Below, piece by piece: positions 1 through 10,825 of a DNA stretch of 64,000 nucleotides. The stretch comes from Myxococcales bacterium. GTDB lineage: Bacteria; Myxococcota_A; Polyangia; Polyangiales; JAFGIB01. The stretch is taken from assembly GCA_029880325.1 (NCBI GenBank), contig JAOUOP010000016.1, positions 62,001-126,000 of the forward strand, read 5' to 3'. The notes under the pieces were generated by a model. It ran no database searches. It saw only the letters and a program-made list of their open reading frames with translations, and was not told where the DNA came from. Numbering within the stretch: position 1 is the first letter of the stretch; every line of letters starts with the position of its first letter. The translations under genes and the position numbers were made by a program.

Positions 1-122
1 ATGGTGGTGGCGCCGTAGCCCTTGCGCGCGAAGCAGGAGAGGGCCGCGTCCAGGATGCGCTGCTTGCGGGAGGACACCGTGCCCTGGCGCCCGCGCGCGT
101 TGCTATCGGCGCTTTGCTGCAT
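1..122 (-). CDS. TetR/AcrR-family transcriptional regulator, N-terminal part (cut by window edge)
   Basis: The minus strand reads 40 codons from an ATG at 122 to the window edge. After a short polar leader the sequence is RKQRILDAALSCFARKGYG, the first helix and turn of a TetR-type DNA-binding domain, beginning near residue 19. The start overlaps the ribBA stop by one base (TGATG), so translation is probably coupled to ribBA. TetR proteins are usually repressors that release DNA on binding a small ligand; the ligand-binding domain lies outside the window. The tandem dyads upstream of ribBA (1419-1446) are plausible operators, which would make the unit autoregulated. That link is inference. 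Confidence 0.8.
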   Translation of the reverse strand, partial: MQQSADSNARGRQGTVSSRKQRILDAALSCFARKGYGATT

Positions 123-1372
123 CAGGGCATCAGATGACCGAGCTTTTCGGCCTTGGTCGCCAGGTAGCGTGCGTTGTGGGGGTTATCGCCGACGCGGATC
201 GGCACGCGCTCGACCACGCGCATGCCATAACCCGTGAGGGCGGCGATCTTGCGCGGGTTGTTGGTCAGAAGTCGCAGGTCGCGCACGCCCAGCTGGCGCA
301 GGATCTGGGCGCCGACGCCGTAGTCGCGCAGGTCGGGGCCGAAGCCGAGGCGCTCGTTGGCTTCGACGGTGTCGGCGCCCTCGTCCTGCAGGGCGTAGGC
401 GCGGATCTTGTTGAGCAGGCCGATGCCGCGGCCCTCCTGGCGCAGGTAGACCAGCACCCCGCGACCCTCGGCGGCGATGCGCTCCAGGGCCGCGTCGCGC
501 TGGGCGCCGCAGTCGCAACGCAGGGAACCGAGGGAGTCACCCGTGAGGCACTCGGAGTGCATGCGCACCAGCACCGGCGCGCCGTCGTCGATCTTGCCCA
601 GGGTCAGCGCCACGTGTTCGTTGCCGCGCAGGGTGTCCTCGAAGCCGTGCAGCTGGAACTCGCCGAGGGCCGTCGGCAGCCGGGCTTCGGCCCGGGGTTG
701 CACGAAAGTGTCGCGATCCAGCCGGTAGGCGATCAGCGAGGCGATGGTGCCGACTTTCATGCCGTGGTCGCTCGCGAACTCGAGGATTGCCGGTAGGCGC
801 ATCATGGTGCCGTCGTCGTGCATCAGCTCGCTGACGGCGCCGACCCCGGCCAGGCCCGCCAGACGGCAGATGTCGACGGCGGCCTCGGTGTGGCCCGCCC
901 GTCGCAGCACGCCGCCGTCGCGGGCGCGCAGGGGAAAGACGTGGCCGGGGCGTACCAGGTCGCCGGCCTTGACTCCGGGTTTGACCGTGGTCTGGATCGT
1001 GCGTGCGCGATCCTTGGCCGAGATGCCCGTATCGACCCCTTCGCGCGCCTCGATGGAGACGGTGTAGGCGGTGCGCCGGGGCGCGTTGTTGTGCTGCACC
1101 ATGGGCGGCAGCTCCAGGTGGTCGGCCAGGTCGTTGGGCATGGCCAGGCAGATCACGCCGCCGGTGTAGCGAATCGTGAACGCCAGCACCGCCTCGCTCG
1201 CGTGTTCGGCGGCGATGATGATGTCGCCCTCGTTCTCGCGGTCCTCGTCGTCGACCAGGATGACGGGGCGCCCGGCGCGCAGCTCGTCGAGCAGTTGTTC
1301 GACCGGGCTCAGGCCGCTGCTGCCCTCGCGCTGGGCGCTGGGCGGGGAGGCGTCGTCGGGGGGAACGGGCAT
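122..1372 (-). CDS. ribBA: Bifunctional 3,4-dihydroxy-2-butanone-4-phosphate synthase / GTP cyclohydrolase II (RibBA)
   Basis: This 416-residue protein supplies both precursors of riboflavin: DHBP from ribulose 5-phosphate (N-terminal half) and the pyrimidine from GTP (C-terminal half). The RibB half has the acidic signature [10 protein letters not shown] and the AGHTEAAVD segment. The RibA half has the zinc cysteines in [15 protein letters not shown] and the catalytic stretch RQEGRGIGL. Both halves look complete. The ATG at 1372 was chosen over the upstream one at 1474 because GAGG lies about 8 bases before it and because the extra 34 residues have no family counterpart. The gene is followed with one-base overlap by a tetR gene, an unusual partner for ribBA. 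No FMN riboswitch is apparent upstream. Confidence 0.93.
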   Translation of the reverse strand: MPVPPDDASPPSAQREGSSGLSPVEQLLDELRAGRPVILVDDEDRENEGDIIIAAEHASEAVLAFTIRYTGGVICLAMPNDLADHLELPPMVQHNNAPRRTAYTVSIEAREGVDTGISAKDRARTIQTTVKPGVKAGDLVRPGHVFPLRARDGGVLRRAGHTEAAVDICRLAGLAGVGAVSELMHDDGTMMRLPAILEFASDHGMKVGTIASLIAYRLDRDTFVQPRAEARLPTALGEFQLHGFEDTLRGNEHVALTLGKIDDGAPVLVRMHSECLTGDSLGSLRCDCGAQRDAALERIAAEGRGVLVYLRQEGRGIGLLNKIRAYALQDEGADTVEANERLGFGPDLRDYGVGAQILRQLGVRDLRLLTNNPRKIAALTGYGMRVVERVPIRVGDNPHNARYLATKAEKLGHLMP

Positions 1373-1418
1373 GGGCAAACCTCGCTGCTGGGGAGCGCCG
1401 GCGAATGTTGCCTGCGCC

Positions 1419-1446
1419 CTAGAACAATGTTCTAGAATAGCATTCT
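1419..1446. promoter_or_regulatory. Tandem dyad-symmetric operator candidate upstream of ribBA
   Basis: Two adjacent inverted repeats sit 47 bases before the ribBA start. The first is a perfect 17-base dyad, CTAGAACAATGTTCTAG (1419-1435). The second is AGAAT-AGC-ATTCT (1434-1446), its centre 13 bases from the first. Two sites about one helical turn apart fit cooperative binding by TetR dimers, and a tetR gene is the second gene of the unit. The porin operon starts on the other side (1640), so it could be affected as well. Binding is inferred, not shown. Confidence 0.55.
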
Positions 1447-1639
1447 GGTCAAGCGATGCTCGGACCTTCAGCAAATCGGTGCGCCTGCCGTTAATCCATG
1501 GAATTCACCGGTTTGCGTCCTGTGGCGTGTCCTCGGTGAGGCCTGGTGCGGAGCGCTGGTCCGGACAGCGAGCCAGGGCGGCGATCCGGCGGAACTGCCG
1601 CCCCCAAGAAAACATCGAGTCATTTCAAAGCCTTACGCT

Positions 1640-3172
1640 ATGCCTGCCTGTACCCACCAGCGCTCGCGAAGCGGCCTCCCTCGGAGGTGCGGGCTGGTGT
1701 TGGCGGTGTTTTGCGCAGCCCTGTCGGCGCGGGAGGGCCGAGCCCAGCAGGCGGAGCGGGCGGTGCCTGCGCCCACCGATCCCGCCCCGGCGAGCCCCGA
1801 CGTGAGCCCCGTGCCGGGGGCAGATCTGGCCAGTGAGCTGGCGGCGCTGAAGCAGGAACTCGAGCGCCAGCGCGCCCAGACCAGCGAGCAGCAGCGGCGG
1901 CTCGACGCCCAGCAGGCCGAGCTGGACGCCCTGGCGGCGCAGGCCGCCGATGCCGAGAGCGCCGAGCTGGCCGCCATCGAAGAATCCGTGGCTGTCGAGG
2001 AGCTGGCCCAGCCCGAGCCGCTGCGGCTCTACGGCTTCATGGACGCGGGCTTCAGCAAGATGTGGGTCAGCCGCGAAGCCCTGGTGGGGGCGTTCCTGCC
2101 GACGCCCAGCACCACCTTCGTGCTGGGCAACGTCAACCTCTACCTCGACGCGCGACCCACGCGCGACTTCCGGGGCCTGGCCGAGGTTCGCTTCACGAAT
2201 CTGCCCCACGGCGAAGAGCGGGCCTTCGCCACGCCAATGGGCGGCGAGTACGAGCGCGTGGATCTCGAGGGCATCAACGTGACCAGCCCCGACGGTCGCG
2301 ACCGGCTGATTTTCGGCTCGACGGTGCTGGAGCGGGCCTTTGTCGAGTGGTCGGGCACGCCGGAGCTGCACTTGCGCGTGGGTCAATGGCTGACGCCTTT
2401 TGGCATTTGGAACGTGGACCACGGCACGCCCGTGCTGATCTCACTTTTGCAGCCCGACTTTCAGATCCGACAGATCTTTCCCGGGCGACAGGTTGGCATT
2501 CAGGCACTGGGGGAGCTGCCGGTCGGGGGATGGTCCCTGGGCTACCGGTTCTACGTCTCCAACGGTCGGTTGGCAGGTCAGTTCGACATCGACGATGACA
2601 AAGCCCTGGGCGGTCGGCTCGTGCTCGAGCGCAGCGCCAGCACGCGCACAGCCATCGGCTTGTCGGCGTACTACGGGAGTTTCGAGGACTACGAGCGCGC
2701 GATCACGAGCTTCAATCCCTTCCGCACCGAGCGCCGCATCACCGTTGCCCGCGATGAGCTTGTCGTCGGTACCGATCTATCCATCGACGCCGGCGCCTTT
2801 CGCTTCCGCGGCGAGGTGGTGCTCGGTCACCGCGCCTACGAAGAGGGCAAGCGTCTGCCCGTGCGGGCGGCCGGCCCCAATGCGTGGGAGGCCGATGGCT
2901 ACACCTTCGGCGGCTACATCCTGGGCGCCTACCAGCTGCCCTTCTGGGGGCTCGAGCCCTACCTCTACCTCGAGTCCAACCACCGGGCATCGGTCTCGGG
3001 CGACACGAACCTGGGCTATGGGCCGGGGCTGAATGTCTATTTCACTCCGGAAGTCCAGTGGAAGACCATGTTTGCGGTCTACCACTTCCTGGATCTCGAA
3101 GGCGAGGCGCTCATGCACCGGGGCGATCCGCGGCTCGCGATATTCACCTCCCGATTCGTATTGGCCTTCTGA
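1640..3172 (+). CDS. Outer-membrane porin-like beta-barrel protein with N-terminal coiled coil
   Basis: The 510-residue product has an Arg-rich n-region, a hydrophobic core (GLVLAVFCAALSA) and a likely cleavage site near residue 32. A Gln/Glu-rich coiled coil follows at about residues 60-105. The rest is a string of alternating amphipathic strands rich in Tyr, Gly and Arg, ending in SRFVLAF. A C-terminal Phe is the usual recognition signal for outer-membrane barrel assembly. The coiled-coil-plus-barrel layout is seen in phosphate/anion-type porins, and the small PstS-like protein two genes downstream supports an anion role, but the substrate cannot be read from sequence. The stop overlaps the next gene by one base (TGATG). 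No strong ribosome binding site precedes the start. Confidence 0.75.
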   Translation: MPACTHQRSRSGLPRRCGLVLAVFCAALSAREGRAQQAERAVPAPTDPAPASPDVSPVPGADLASELAALKQELERQRAQTSEQQRRLDAQQAELDALAAQAADAESAELAAIEESVAVEELAQPEPLRLYGFMDAGFSKMWVSREALVGAFLPTPSTTFVLGNVNLYLDARPTRDFRGLAEVRFTNLPHGEERAFATPMGGEYERVDLEGINVTSPDGRDRLIFGSTVLERAFVEWSGTPELHLRVGQWLTPFGIWNVDHGTPVLISLLQPDFQIRQIFPGRQVGIQALGELPVGGWSLGYRFYVSNGRLAGQFDIDDDKALGGRLVLERSASTRTAIGLSAYYGSFEDYERAITSFNPFRTERRITVARDELVVGTDLSIDAGAFRFRGEVVLGHRAYEEGKRLPVRAAGPNAWEADGYTFGGYILGAYQLPFWGLEPYLYLESNHRASVSGDTNLGYGPGLNVYFTPEVQWKTMFAVYHFLDLEGEALMHRGDPRLAIFTSRFVLAF

Positions 3173-3678
3173 TGGATCGATTGCGTGCACAGTGTCTCGG
3201 CTTTCTTCGCGCCTGCGGCGCCGGGTCGTTTCTAGGCGCGCTGGCGGCCGGGTGCGTGGGTGACGCTTCCTGCGACCCGGGTATGGAGTTGGTTAACTAC
3301 CACTGTGAGCCCGTCGCTGACGCCGTGGACGCTGGTGACGATGCTGCGACTACCCGGGATGCGGCCGTATCGGATTCGGGGCCGCCGCAGGCACCCGATG
3401 GGGGCGCTTCGGAGGATGCTGGGGCCAGGCTCGCCGATCCCGAGTGCGCGTCCGACGGGGCTTACCCGGGTGGCTTCGGCAGGCCCTGCAGCGACGCTCA
3501 GACCCACGCCGAGTGCGACTGCGCCACCGACTACTGTGCGATCCAGCTGGGCCAGAGCCAAGGTGTGTGCACGGCCAGCGGTTGCCTGGAGGACCCCTCC
3601 GTCTGTCCCGACGGCTATAGCTGTCTCGACCTCTCGAACTTTCAAGCCGGCCTTCCAGCCATCTGCAGCGCCCTGTGA
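3172..3678 (+). CDS. Cys-rich putative lipoprotein in the porin operon
   Basis: A 168-residue protein of unknown function. The N-terminus has a long n-region, then the hydrophobic stretch FLGALAAGC, a lipobox with Cys near residue 24. An Asp/Ala-rich spacer (about residues 45-85) leads to a compact C-terminal module with roughly ten cysteines, including ECDCATDYC and CPDGYSCLDL, typical of disulfide-rich surface modules in myxobacteria. The gene is translationally coupled on both sides: the start overlaps the porin stop by one base and the stop overlaps the next start by four bases (GTGA). Its place between a porin and a periplasmic binding-like protein suggests an envelope partner of that pair. 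Confidence 0.7.
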   Translation: MDRLRAQCLGFLRACGAGSFLGALAAGCVGDASCDPGMELVNYHCEPVADAVDAGDDAATTRDAAVSDSGPPQAPDGGASEDAGARLADPECASDGAYPGGFGRPCSDAQTHAECDCATDYCAIQLGQSQGVCTASGCLEDPSVCPDGYSCLDLSNFQAGLPAICSAL

Positions 3679-4149
3679 AGACCCTGCTCGCAGGCGCCCT
3701 GAGCGCATTGTTTGGAACCTTCGCCTCCATGGCGGGGACGGCGGTGACGGGCCACGCCGACTCTCAGCCGACCCTGGTGGCCATCGTGCACCCGAGCGAA
3801 GGGCTCTCCAACATCGACACGGTGGAGCTGCGGCGCATCTTCATGGGGGTGGTGCGCCACGGCAGGAGCGGCCATCGCATGATCCCCTTCAACTACCGGC
3901 CGGGCAGCGCCGAACGCGTGTTTTTCGACCAACGCGTGCTACTGTTGCGGCCCGACGAGGTGAGCCGCTACTGGGTGGCCGAGCGCATTCGAGTTCGCCG
4001 CTCGCCCCCGCGCATTGTCTCGTCTCCTTTGTTGTTGCGACGCGTCGTCTCGCGCGTGGCCGGAGCCATCGGCTACCTGCCGATCGAGTTGCTCGACAAG
4101 AGTGTCAAACCCCTCGCCATCGACGGCAAGAAGCCCGGAGATCCCAGCT

Positions 4150-4166
<17 letters not shown>
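3675..4166 (+). CDS. PstS-like small periplasmic binding protein
   Basis: The 163-residue product begins at a GTG overlapping the previous stop and has a signal peptide (KTLLAGALSALFGTFASMAG). The mature part starts with VAIVHPS and continues with LRRIFMGVVRHGRSGHRMIPF and a late AIGYLP segment. These match the reduced PBP-like family related to PstS, in which the strand, the IF-G-W/H loop and the GxIGY motif are kept but a full two-lobed protein is not. Here the first Trp-type position is changed. The gene is far shorter than a transport PstS (about 320 residues), and there is no ABC permease or ATPase nearby. It ends 17 bases inside the next gene, a hybrid kinase, so a ligand-presenting role for that kinase is a reasonable inference. 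Confidence 0.68.
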
Positions 4167-6849
<2,683 letters not shown>

Positions 6850-6931
6850 GCGGGAAGGAAACGTTTGCCTCCCGGCGCTTCCGGGTGCACTCCGTCGTGC
6901 CCGGGAGTATTTCAAAGAGAGGAACGCGGTA

Positions 6932-8539
6932 GTGCGTGTCGTTCTGATCGAAGACAATCCCATCGATGCCCAGGCGCTTCTTGATCGCCTGTCGGGGCAA
7001 TCCATCGTGGAGGTGGCGCTCACGCGGGTCGAAAGCATTGCCCAGTTCCGCGCGATGGAAGACCGCAGCTGCGACGCGATCTTGCTCGACCTCACCCTCG
7101 AAGACAGCCAGGGGCCCGCTACCCTGCACCGTGTTCAAGCGCTCGCCCCCGACGTGCCCGTGGTGGTGCTCACGGCCGATGCAGACGACAGCCGTTCGCT
7201 GGAGATGGTGCGCGGAGGTGCCGAGGACTACCTGGTGAAGGGCCGTTTTTCGACCGACTCGCTGGTCCGTGTGTTGCGTTACGCGGTCGAGCGTGCCCAG
7301 CTCAAGCGTCGCCTGGTGCACGCCGACCGGCTGGTGATGGTTGGCCAGCTGGCAGCGGGAGTCGCCCATGAGGTGGCGACCCCGGCGGCCTTCGTGCTGG
7401 CCAACATGGGCATGCTCGGCGAACAGCTCGAAGAGATTTCGCGCGACCTGGGGGTCCTGGCTGAACCGGGCGCCGACATCGCGCGGCACATCGCCGACCT
7501 GCGCGGGCGGCTGGCCGAGTGCGGGCGCTGGATCGTCGACAACGACGCCGGCATGAACCGCATCTGCGCCGTGGTTCGCGACCTGCAGGGCTACTCCAAG
7601 CTCGACCGCGACCAGGTCTCGGGTGTGGACCTCAACCAGGTTGTCGTTCGTGCGGTTAAACTCGTCAATCCATCGGTGCGTCACCAGGCCGAAGTGGTGC
7701 TCGCCCTGGGCGACCTGCCGACGATCGAAGCCGACGGAAATAAACTCGAACAGGTCATCACCAACCTCGTGGTCAATGCGGCCCAGGCCATCGAAGTGGG
7801 CCAGAACTCGGGCGCGGCTACCGGACGCATCACCGTACGTACTGCGGCCGTCGGACGGACCGTGGTGATGAGCGTCGAGGATACCGGCGTGGGTATGAGT
7901 GAAGACGTGCGGACTCGCGTCTTCGAGCCCTTCTTTACCACCCGGGCGCGCGAGCATGGCACGGGTCTGGGACTGGCGATCGTGGCTGAGATCGTGGCGC
8001 AGCATGGCGGTGAGGTCGACTGCCAGAGCCGGCCGGGGCGTGGCACGCGTTTCGACGTGCGGCTGCCCATCGGCGACACCGTCAGCGTGCCGGCGTCACT
8101 GCCCGCGCCTGCGCCGCGCAAGCATTCCGGCACAACGGCGCTGCCCTTTCGCGGCCGCATTCTCTTCGTGGACGACGAGCCGAGCCTGGGCAGGGTCTAC
8201 GGGCGCCTGGTGCGCAAGGTGCACGACGCCACCATCGTGGAGTCGGCGCGCGAGGCGTTGGAGTTGATCGGAAGCGGAGAAAAATTCGACGTCGTCGTTT
8301 GTGACCTGATGATGCCCGAGATGGATGGGGCTCAGTTCTTCGAGCGTGTGCGCGAGCAGTACCCCCAGTGGGTGTCGCGCATTGTCTTCTGCACCGGTGG
8401 TGTCGTGACCGAGCGCAGCCGGCGTCTGGTTTCCTCGGTGGACAATCTCTTGCTGCACAAGCCCGTCTCGCGCGAAGAGCTGCTGCAGGCCATCGACTCG
8501 GTCATGTTCGGCGGTCAGGTCATTGAGCGCTCGGGTTGA
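6932..8539 (+). CDS. Receiver-histidine kinase-receiver hybrid protein
   Basis: A 535-residue cytoplasmic signalling protein without membrane segments. An N-terminal receiver (1-115) has Asp53 in ILLDLTLED and Lys103. A HisKA region follows with His146 in AAGVAHEVATP, then HATPase_c with NLVVNAAQA, EDTGVGM and GTGLGLAI. The C-terminal receiver (about 412-530) has the acidic pair FVDDEP and acceptor Asp in VCDLMMPEMDG. The GTG at 6932 was chosen because the receiver's first strand starts immediately after it and AGAGG sits 9 bases upstream; an earlier start would overlap the preceding kinase. It is the most likely recipient of phosphate from the HPt domain of the upstream gene. No DNA-binding output domain is present, so the final target of the relay is not in this operon. 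Confidence 0.88.
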   Translation: MRVVLIEDNPIDAQALLDRLSGQSIVEVALTRVESIAQFRAMEDRSCDAILLDLTLEDSQGPATLHRVQALAPDVPVVVLTADADDSRSLEMVRGGAEDYLVKGRFSTDSLVRVLRYAVERAQLKRRLVHADRLVMVGQLAAGVAHEVATPAAFVLANMGMLGEQLEEISRDLGVLAEPGADIARHIADLRGRLAECGRWIVDNDAGMNRICAVVRDLQGYSKLDRDQVSGVDLNQVVVRAVKLVNPSVRHQAEVVLALGDLPTIEADGNKLEQVITNLVVNAAQAIEVGQNSGAATGRITVRTAAVGRTVVMSVEDTGVGMSEDVRTRVFEPFFTTRAREHGTGLGLAIVAEIVAQHGGEVDCQSRPGRGTRFDVRLPIGDTVSVPASLPAPAPRKHSGTTALPFRGRILFVDDEPSLGRVYGRLVRKVHDATIVESAREALELIGSGEKFDVVVCDLMMPEMDGAQFFERVREQYPQWVSRIVFCTGGVVTERSRRLVSSVDNLLLHKPVSREELLQAIDSVMFGGQVIERSG

Positions 8540-8577
8540 GCTTGCCCTTGTCGGCCCGGCGTGGCACCTAGAGGTCC

Positions 8578-8853
8578 ATGCAGCCGCCATGGGTCGAATG
8601 CCCTGAGCATGGAAGGCAGCCGGCCGCCTTCGTGTGCCAGCACATCATCGAGGGCTTGAACGAAGGCCTGGCCCACGGGTTCTACTGGGCCGAGCAACCC
8701 GAGTTCGATCGGCCAGACGCCTGGTGTGGCAGCTGCCAGCGGCTGGTGGAGGAGCAGGGCGGGGAGTGGACCGAGAGCGCCCAGGAGCAGGCTTGTATCG
8801 GCATGCTCTGCGGCCTCTGCTACGACCAGGCCAAGGCGCACAACCTGGGGTAA
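8578..8853 (+). CDS. Small Cys/His-rich Zn-ribbon-like protein
   Basis: A 91-residue cytoplasmic protein with evenly spaced metal-ligand candidates: CPEH near the N-terminus, CQH at about 20-22, CGSC in the middle and CGLCYD near the C-terminus. The pattern of two CxxC pairs plus Cys-His pairs suggests one or two structural zinc sites. The remainder is acidic and Trp/Tyr-rich (GFYWAEQPEFDRPD). I do not recognise a named family. It lies 38 bases after the signalling operon on the same strand and could be a last cistron or independent. No signal peptide is seen. Confidence 0.65.
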   Translation: MQPPWVECPEHGRQPAAFVCQHIIEGLNEGLAHGFYWAEQPEFDRPDAWCGSCQRLVEEQGGEWTESAQEQACIGMLCGLCYDQAKAHNLG

Positions 8854-9023
8854 TTACTCGCGCCGCCGCGGGTGTGGGTGGTGCAACCGCGATGTCGTGA
8901 CATGTGCAGGGCGACACCCACATGCGGCCTTGCAGGCGCAGTGGAGAACGCTTCAACCTATGCGCTTCGACCATCCACTGAGTGTGATGCGGCCCTGCGC
9001 CCTGTCGCTTGGAGAGGTTTCCG

Positions 9024-10259
9024 ATGTCACAGCTTTGCAATTCACACCCGCGGAGCGCCGCGCTACCGCTTTGCCTTGTCGGTATCGCCCTGTTCGCCTG
9101 CGGCGGTGATGACGGCTCGGGCGCCGCCGACGATCCCTTTGGCAATGTGACCGATGGTGCGGAGGCATCGGGCGGCGGGCAGGAGGGCAGCGGGGGCGCG
9201 TCGGGCGCCGGCAGCGGCGCCGGTGATGGCAGTGGCGCCGGTGACGGCAGCAGCGCTGGTGATGGCAGCGGCGCCGGTGATGGAAGCGGCGCCGGTGATG
9301 GCGCACCCATGGTGCAAGGTGGCTTCATCCCCATGTTCCCCGGTGCGGGAAGCGCCAGCGATGCGCAGCCACTCGACAACGCCGGATTGTGCGACTACGT
9401 CGAGGGCGATCCGATCCCCACCGCCGGCAATGTCACGCGTTGTTTCTTCGGCCCCGACGACCCTGTCAATCCGGCGGCCACCATCGAACAGGTGCTCGAG
9501 TGTGTGGAGGGCGTGGACACGGTGCACGTGCGCCTCACCTTCGACCCGGCCTTCGTCGACAACACCTACGGTGAAACAGGCGTCGGCTGGGAAGGCGAGA
9601 AGGGGGGCATGCGCGACTTCTCGAAGCTCGTGGGCAGCGACCACGCCGAAATTCTGATCGTCGACAGCAACGGCGACACCGCCGCCCAATTCGCCATCGA
9701 TTACATCAGCGCCGACGACAACGCACCGTCCGGCTATTCCAGCCTCGGCGTCGAGGGCGGCGATGGCGAGATGATCGCGGGTGATCCCGCCGTGATCGTC
9801 CAGACATCGACCTCCATCGACAAGAACCTCAACGAGCGCGGCTACGATCAGTACACAGACAGTTCACCGGCCACGGACGACAACTACACGCAGAACCCCG
9901 ACGCGCCCGAGTGGGACTACCGTGTCGTCTACGAGGCGTGGATCGATCTGGCAGCCTTTGGTGATGCCGACTTCGGCGGTGCCTTCATCGAATTCGTGCA
10001 CGCCTCGCCGGCCAAGGGCGGGGAAAATACCATCGAGGTTCTACCCGGCGAGTGCCCTCCGGATTGGGATCCAGGCTGTGACAACCCAGACGGCTGTGAC
10101 ACGGGCACGGGCGATCCACCGGCCAATGATCCGCCGGCCGATTGCACGCCATCGGGTCCAGATGACACATCATGCGGAGACACCGGCACCGTGCCTGCGG
10201 GAACCGAGCCCGCCTTCTGTGAGCGCTTTCCCACCGATCCGGCCTGCCGTGTGGATTGA
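9024..10259 (+). CDS. Secreted lipoprotein with Gly/Ser/Asp repeat linker and C-terminal FCxxFPxDPxC motif
   Basis: The 411-residue product has a lipoprotein signal peptide (PLCLVGIALFAC, Cys near residue 25) followed by GGDDG. A low-complexity linker at about 55-95 repeats GDGSGAG. The globular part is acidic, with KGGMRDFSKLVGSDHAE, AIDYIS and WIDLAAFGDADFGGAFIEFVHASPAK, a composition typical of exported, calcium-binding-type surface proteins; I cannot name the family. The C-terminus is Cys-rich and ends FCERFPTDPACRVD, which matches the end of another lipoprotein in this window (46179-47282). GGAGAGG six bases upstream fixes the ATG at 9024. It begins a run of co-oriented exported proteins. 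Confidence 0.78.
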   Translation: MSQLCNSHPRSAALPLCLVGIALFACGGDDGSGAADDPFGNVTDGAEASGGGQEGSGGASGAGSGAGDGSGAGDGSSAGDGSGAGDGSGAGDGAPMVQGGFIPMFPGAGSASDAQPLDNAGLCDYVEGDPIPTAGNVTRCFFGPDDPVNPAATIEQVLECVEGVDTVHVRLTFDPAFVDNTYGETGVGWEGEKGGMRDFSKLVGSDHAEILIVDSNGDTAAQFAIDYISADDNAPSGYSSLGVEGGDGEMIAGDPAVIVQTSTSIDKNLNERGYDQYTDSSPATDDNYTQNPDAPEWDYRVVYEAWIDLAAFGDADFGGAFIEFVHASPAKGGENTIEVLPGECPPDWDPGCDNPDGCDTGTGDPPANDPPADCTPSGPDDTSCGDTGTVPAGTEPAFCERFPTDPACRVD

Positions 10260-10297
10260 TCGATGCGCGAAGTCAACATGATGACAGGAGAGTGAGC

Positions 10298-10696
10298 GTG
10301 CAAGAAAACGAGCGGAGCTGCCGAACTCGGAGCGCTGTGCCGGTCGCGTCGGGCTGCATTGGGCTGGTTGTCGCAATGACGCTGCTGTGGGCCTGTGGTG
10401 GCGGTGGTGATGACGACGGACTGACCAGTGATATGTGCCGCTTCGAACCCGAGAACTGCTCGGAGGGTCGCGCCGGTGCGTTTTGTGAGCGCGACGCCGA
10501 CTGCCAGGGAATCTGCTGCACCGACGATGGCAACTGCGCCGGCGGCATGTGTACCTTCGGATGCCGCGACGACCGCGATTGTCCCGTCGATATGGCGTGT
10601 GAACACGATGTGTGTTTCTACACCTGCAGGGACGACCTCGACTGCGCCCAGGGCATGTCCTGCGAGCACGGCGGTACGATTTGCGAATGGCCCTGA
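10298..10696 (+). CDS. Small Cys-rich lipoprotein
   Basis: A 132-residue protein starting at a GTG with AGGAG seven bases upstream. A hydrophobic segment (GLVVAMTLLWAC) ends in a lipobox Cys followed by GGGGDDD, a tether seen repeatedly in this window. The mature part has about 16 cysteines arranged as DxDC and CxxDxDC units (CERDADCQGICCTDDG, CRDDRDC, CRDDLDC), suggesting a repeated disulfide module with acidic loops. No enzymatic motif is visible. It lies 38 bases downstream of another lipoprotein on the same strand. The function is unknown; it is probably surface or periplasmic. Confidence 0.7.
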   Translation: MQENERSCRTRSAVPVASGCIGLVVAMTLLWACGGGGDDDGLTSDMCRFEPENCSEGRAGAFCERDADCQGICCTDDGNCAGGMCTFGCRDDRDCPVDMACEHDVCFYTCRDDLDCAQGMSCEHGGTICEWP

Positions 10697-10825
10697 GTTG
10701 AGTGGGGAACGAGTTCGCCGGATGTCGTGGTCCGGAGCGCGAAACTCGAACGTGGCGGTCGAGTGTTTCTAACATTTCGATGACGCCGATGGCCGTGGCG
10801 AATTCGATGGCATATCCTAAAGTTT

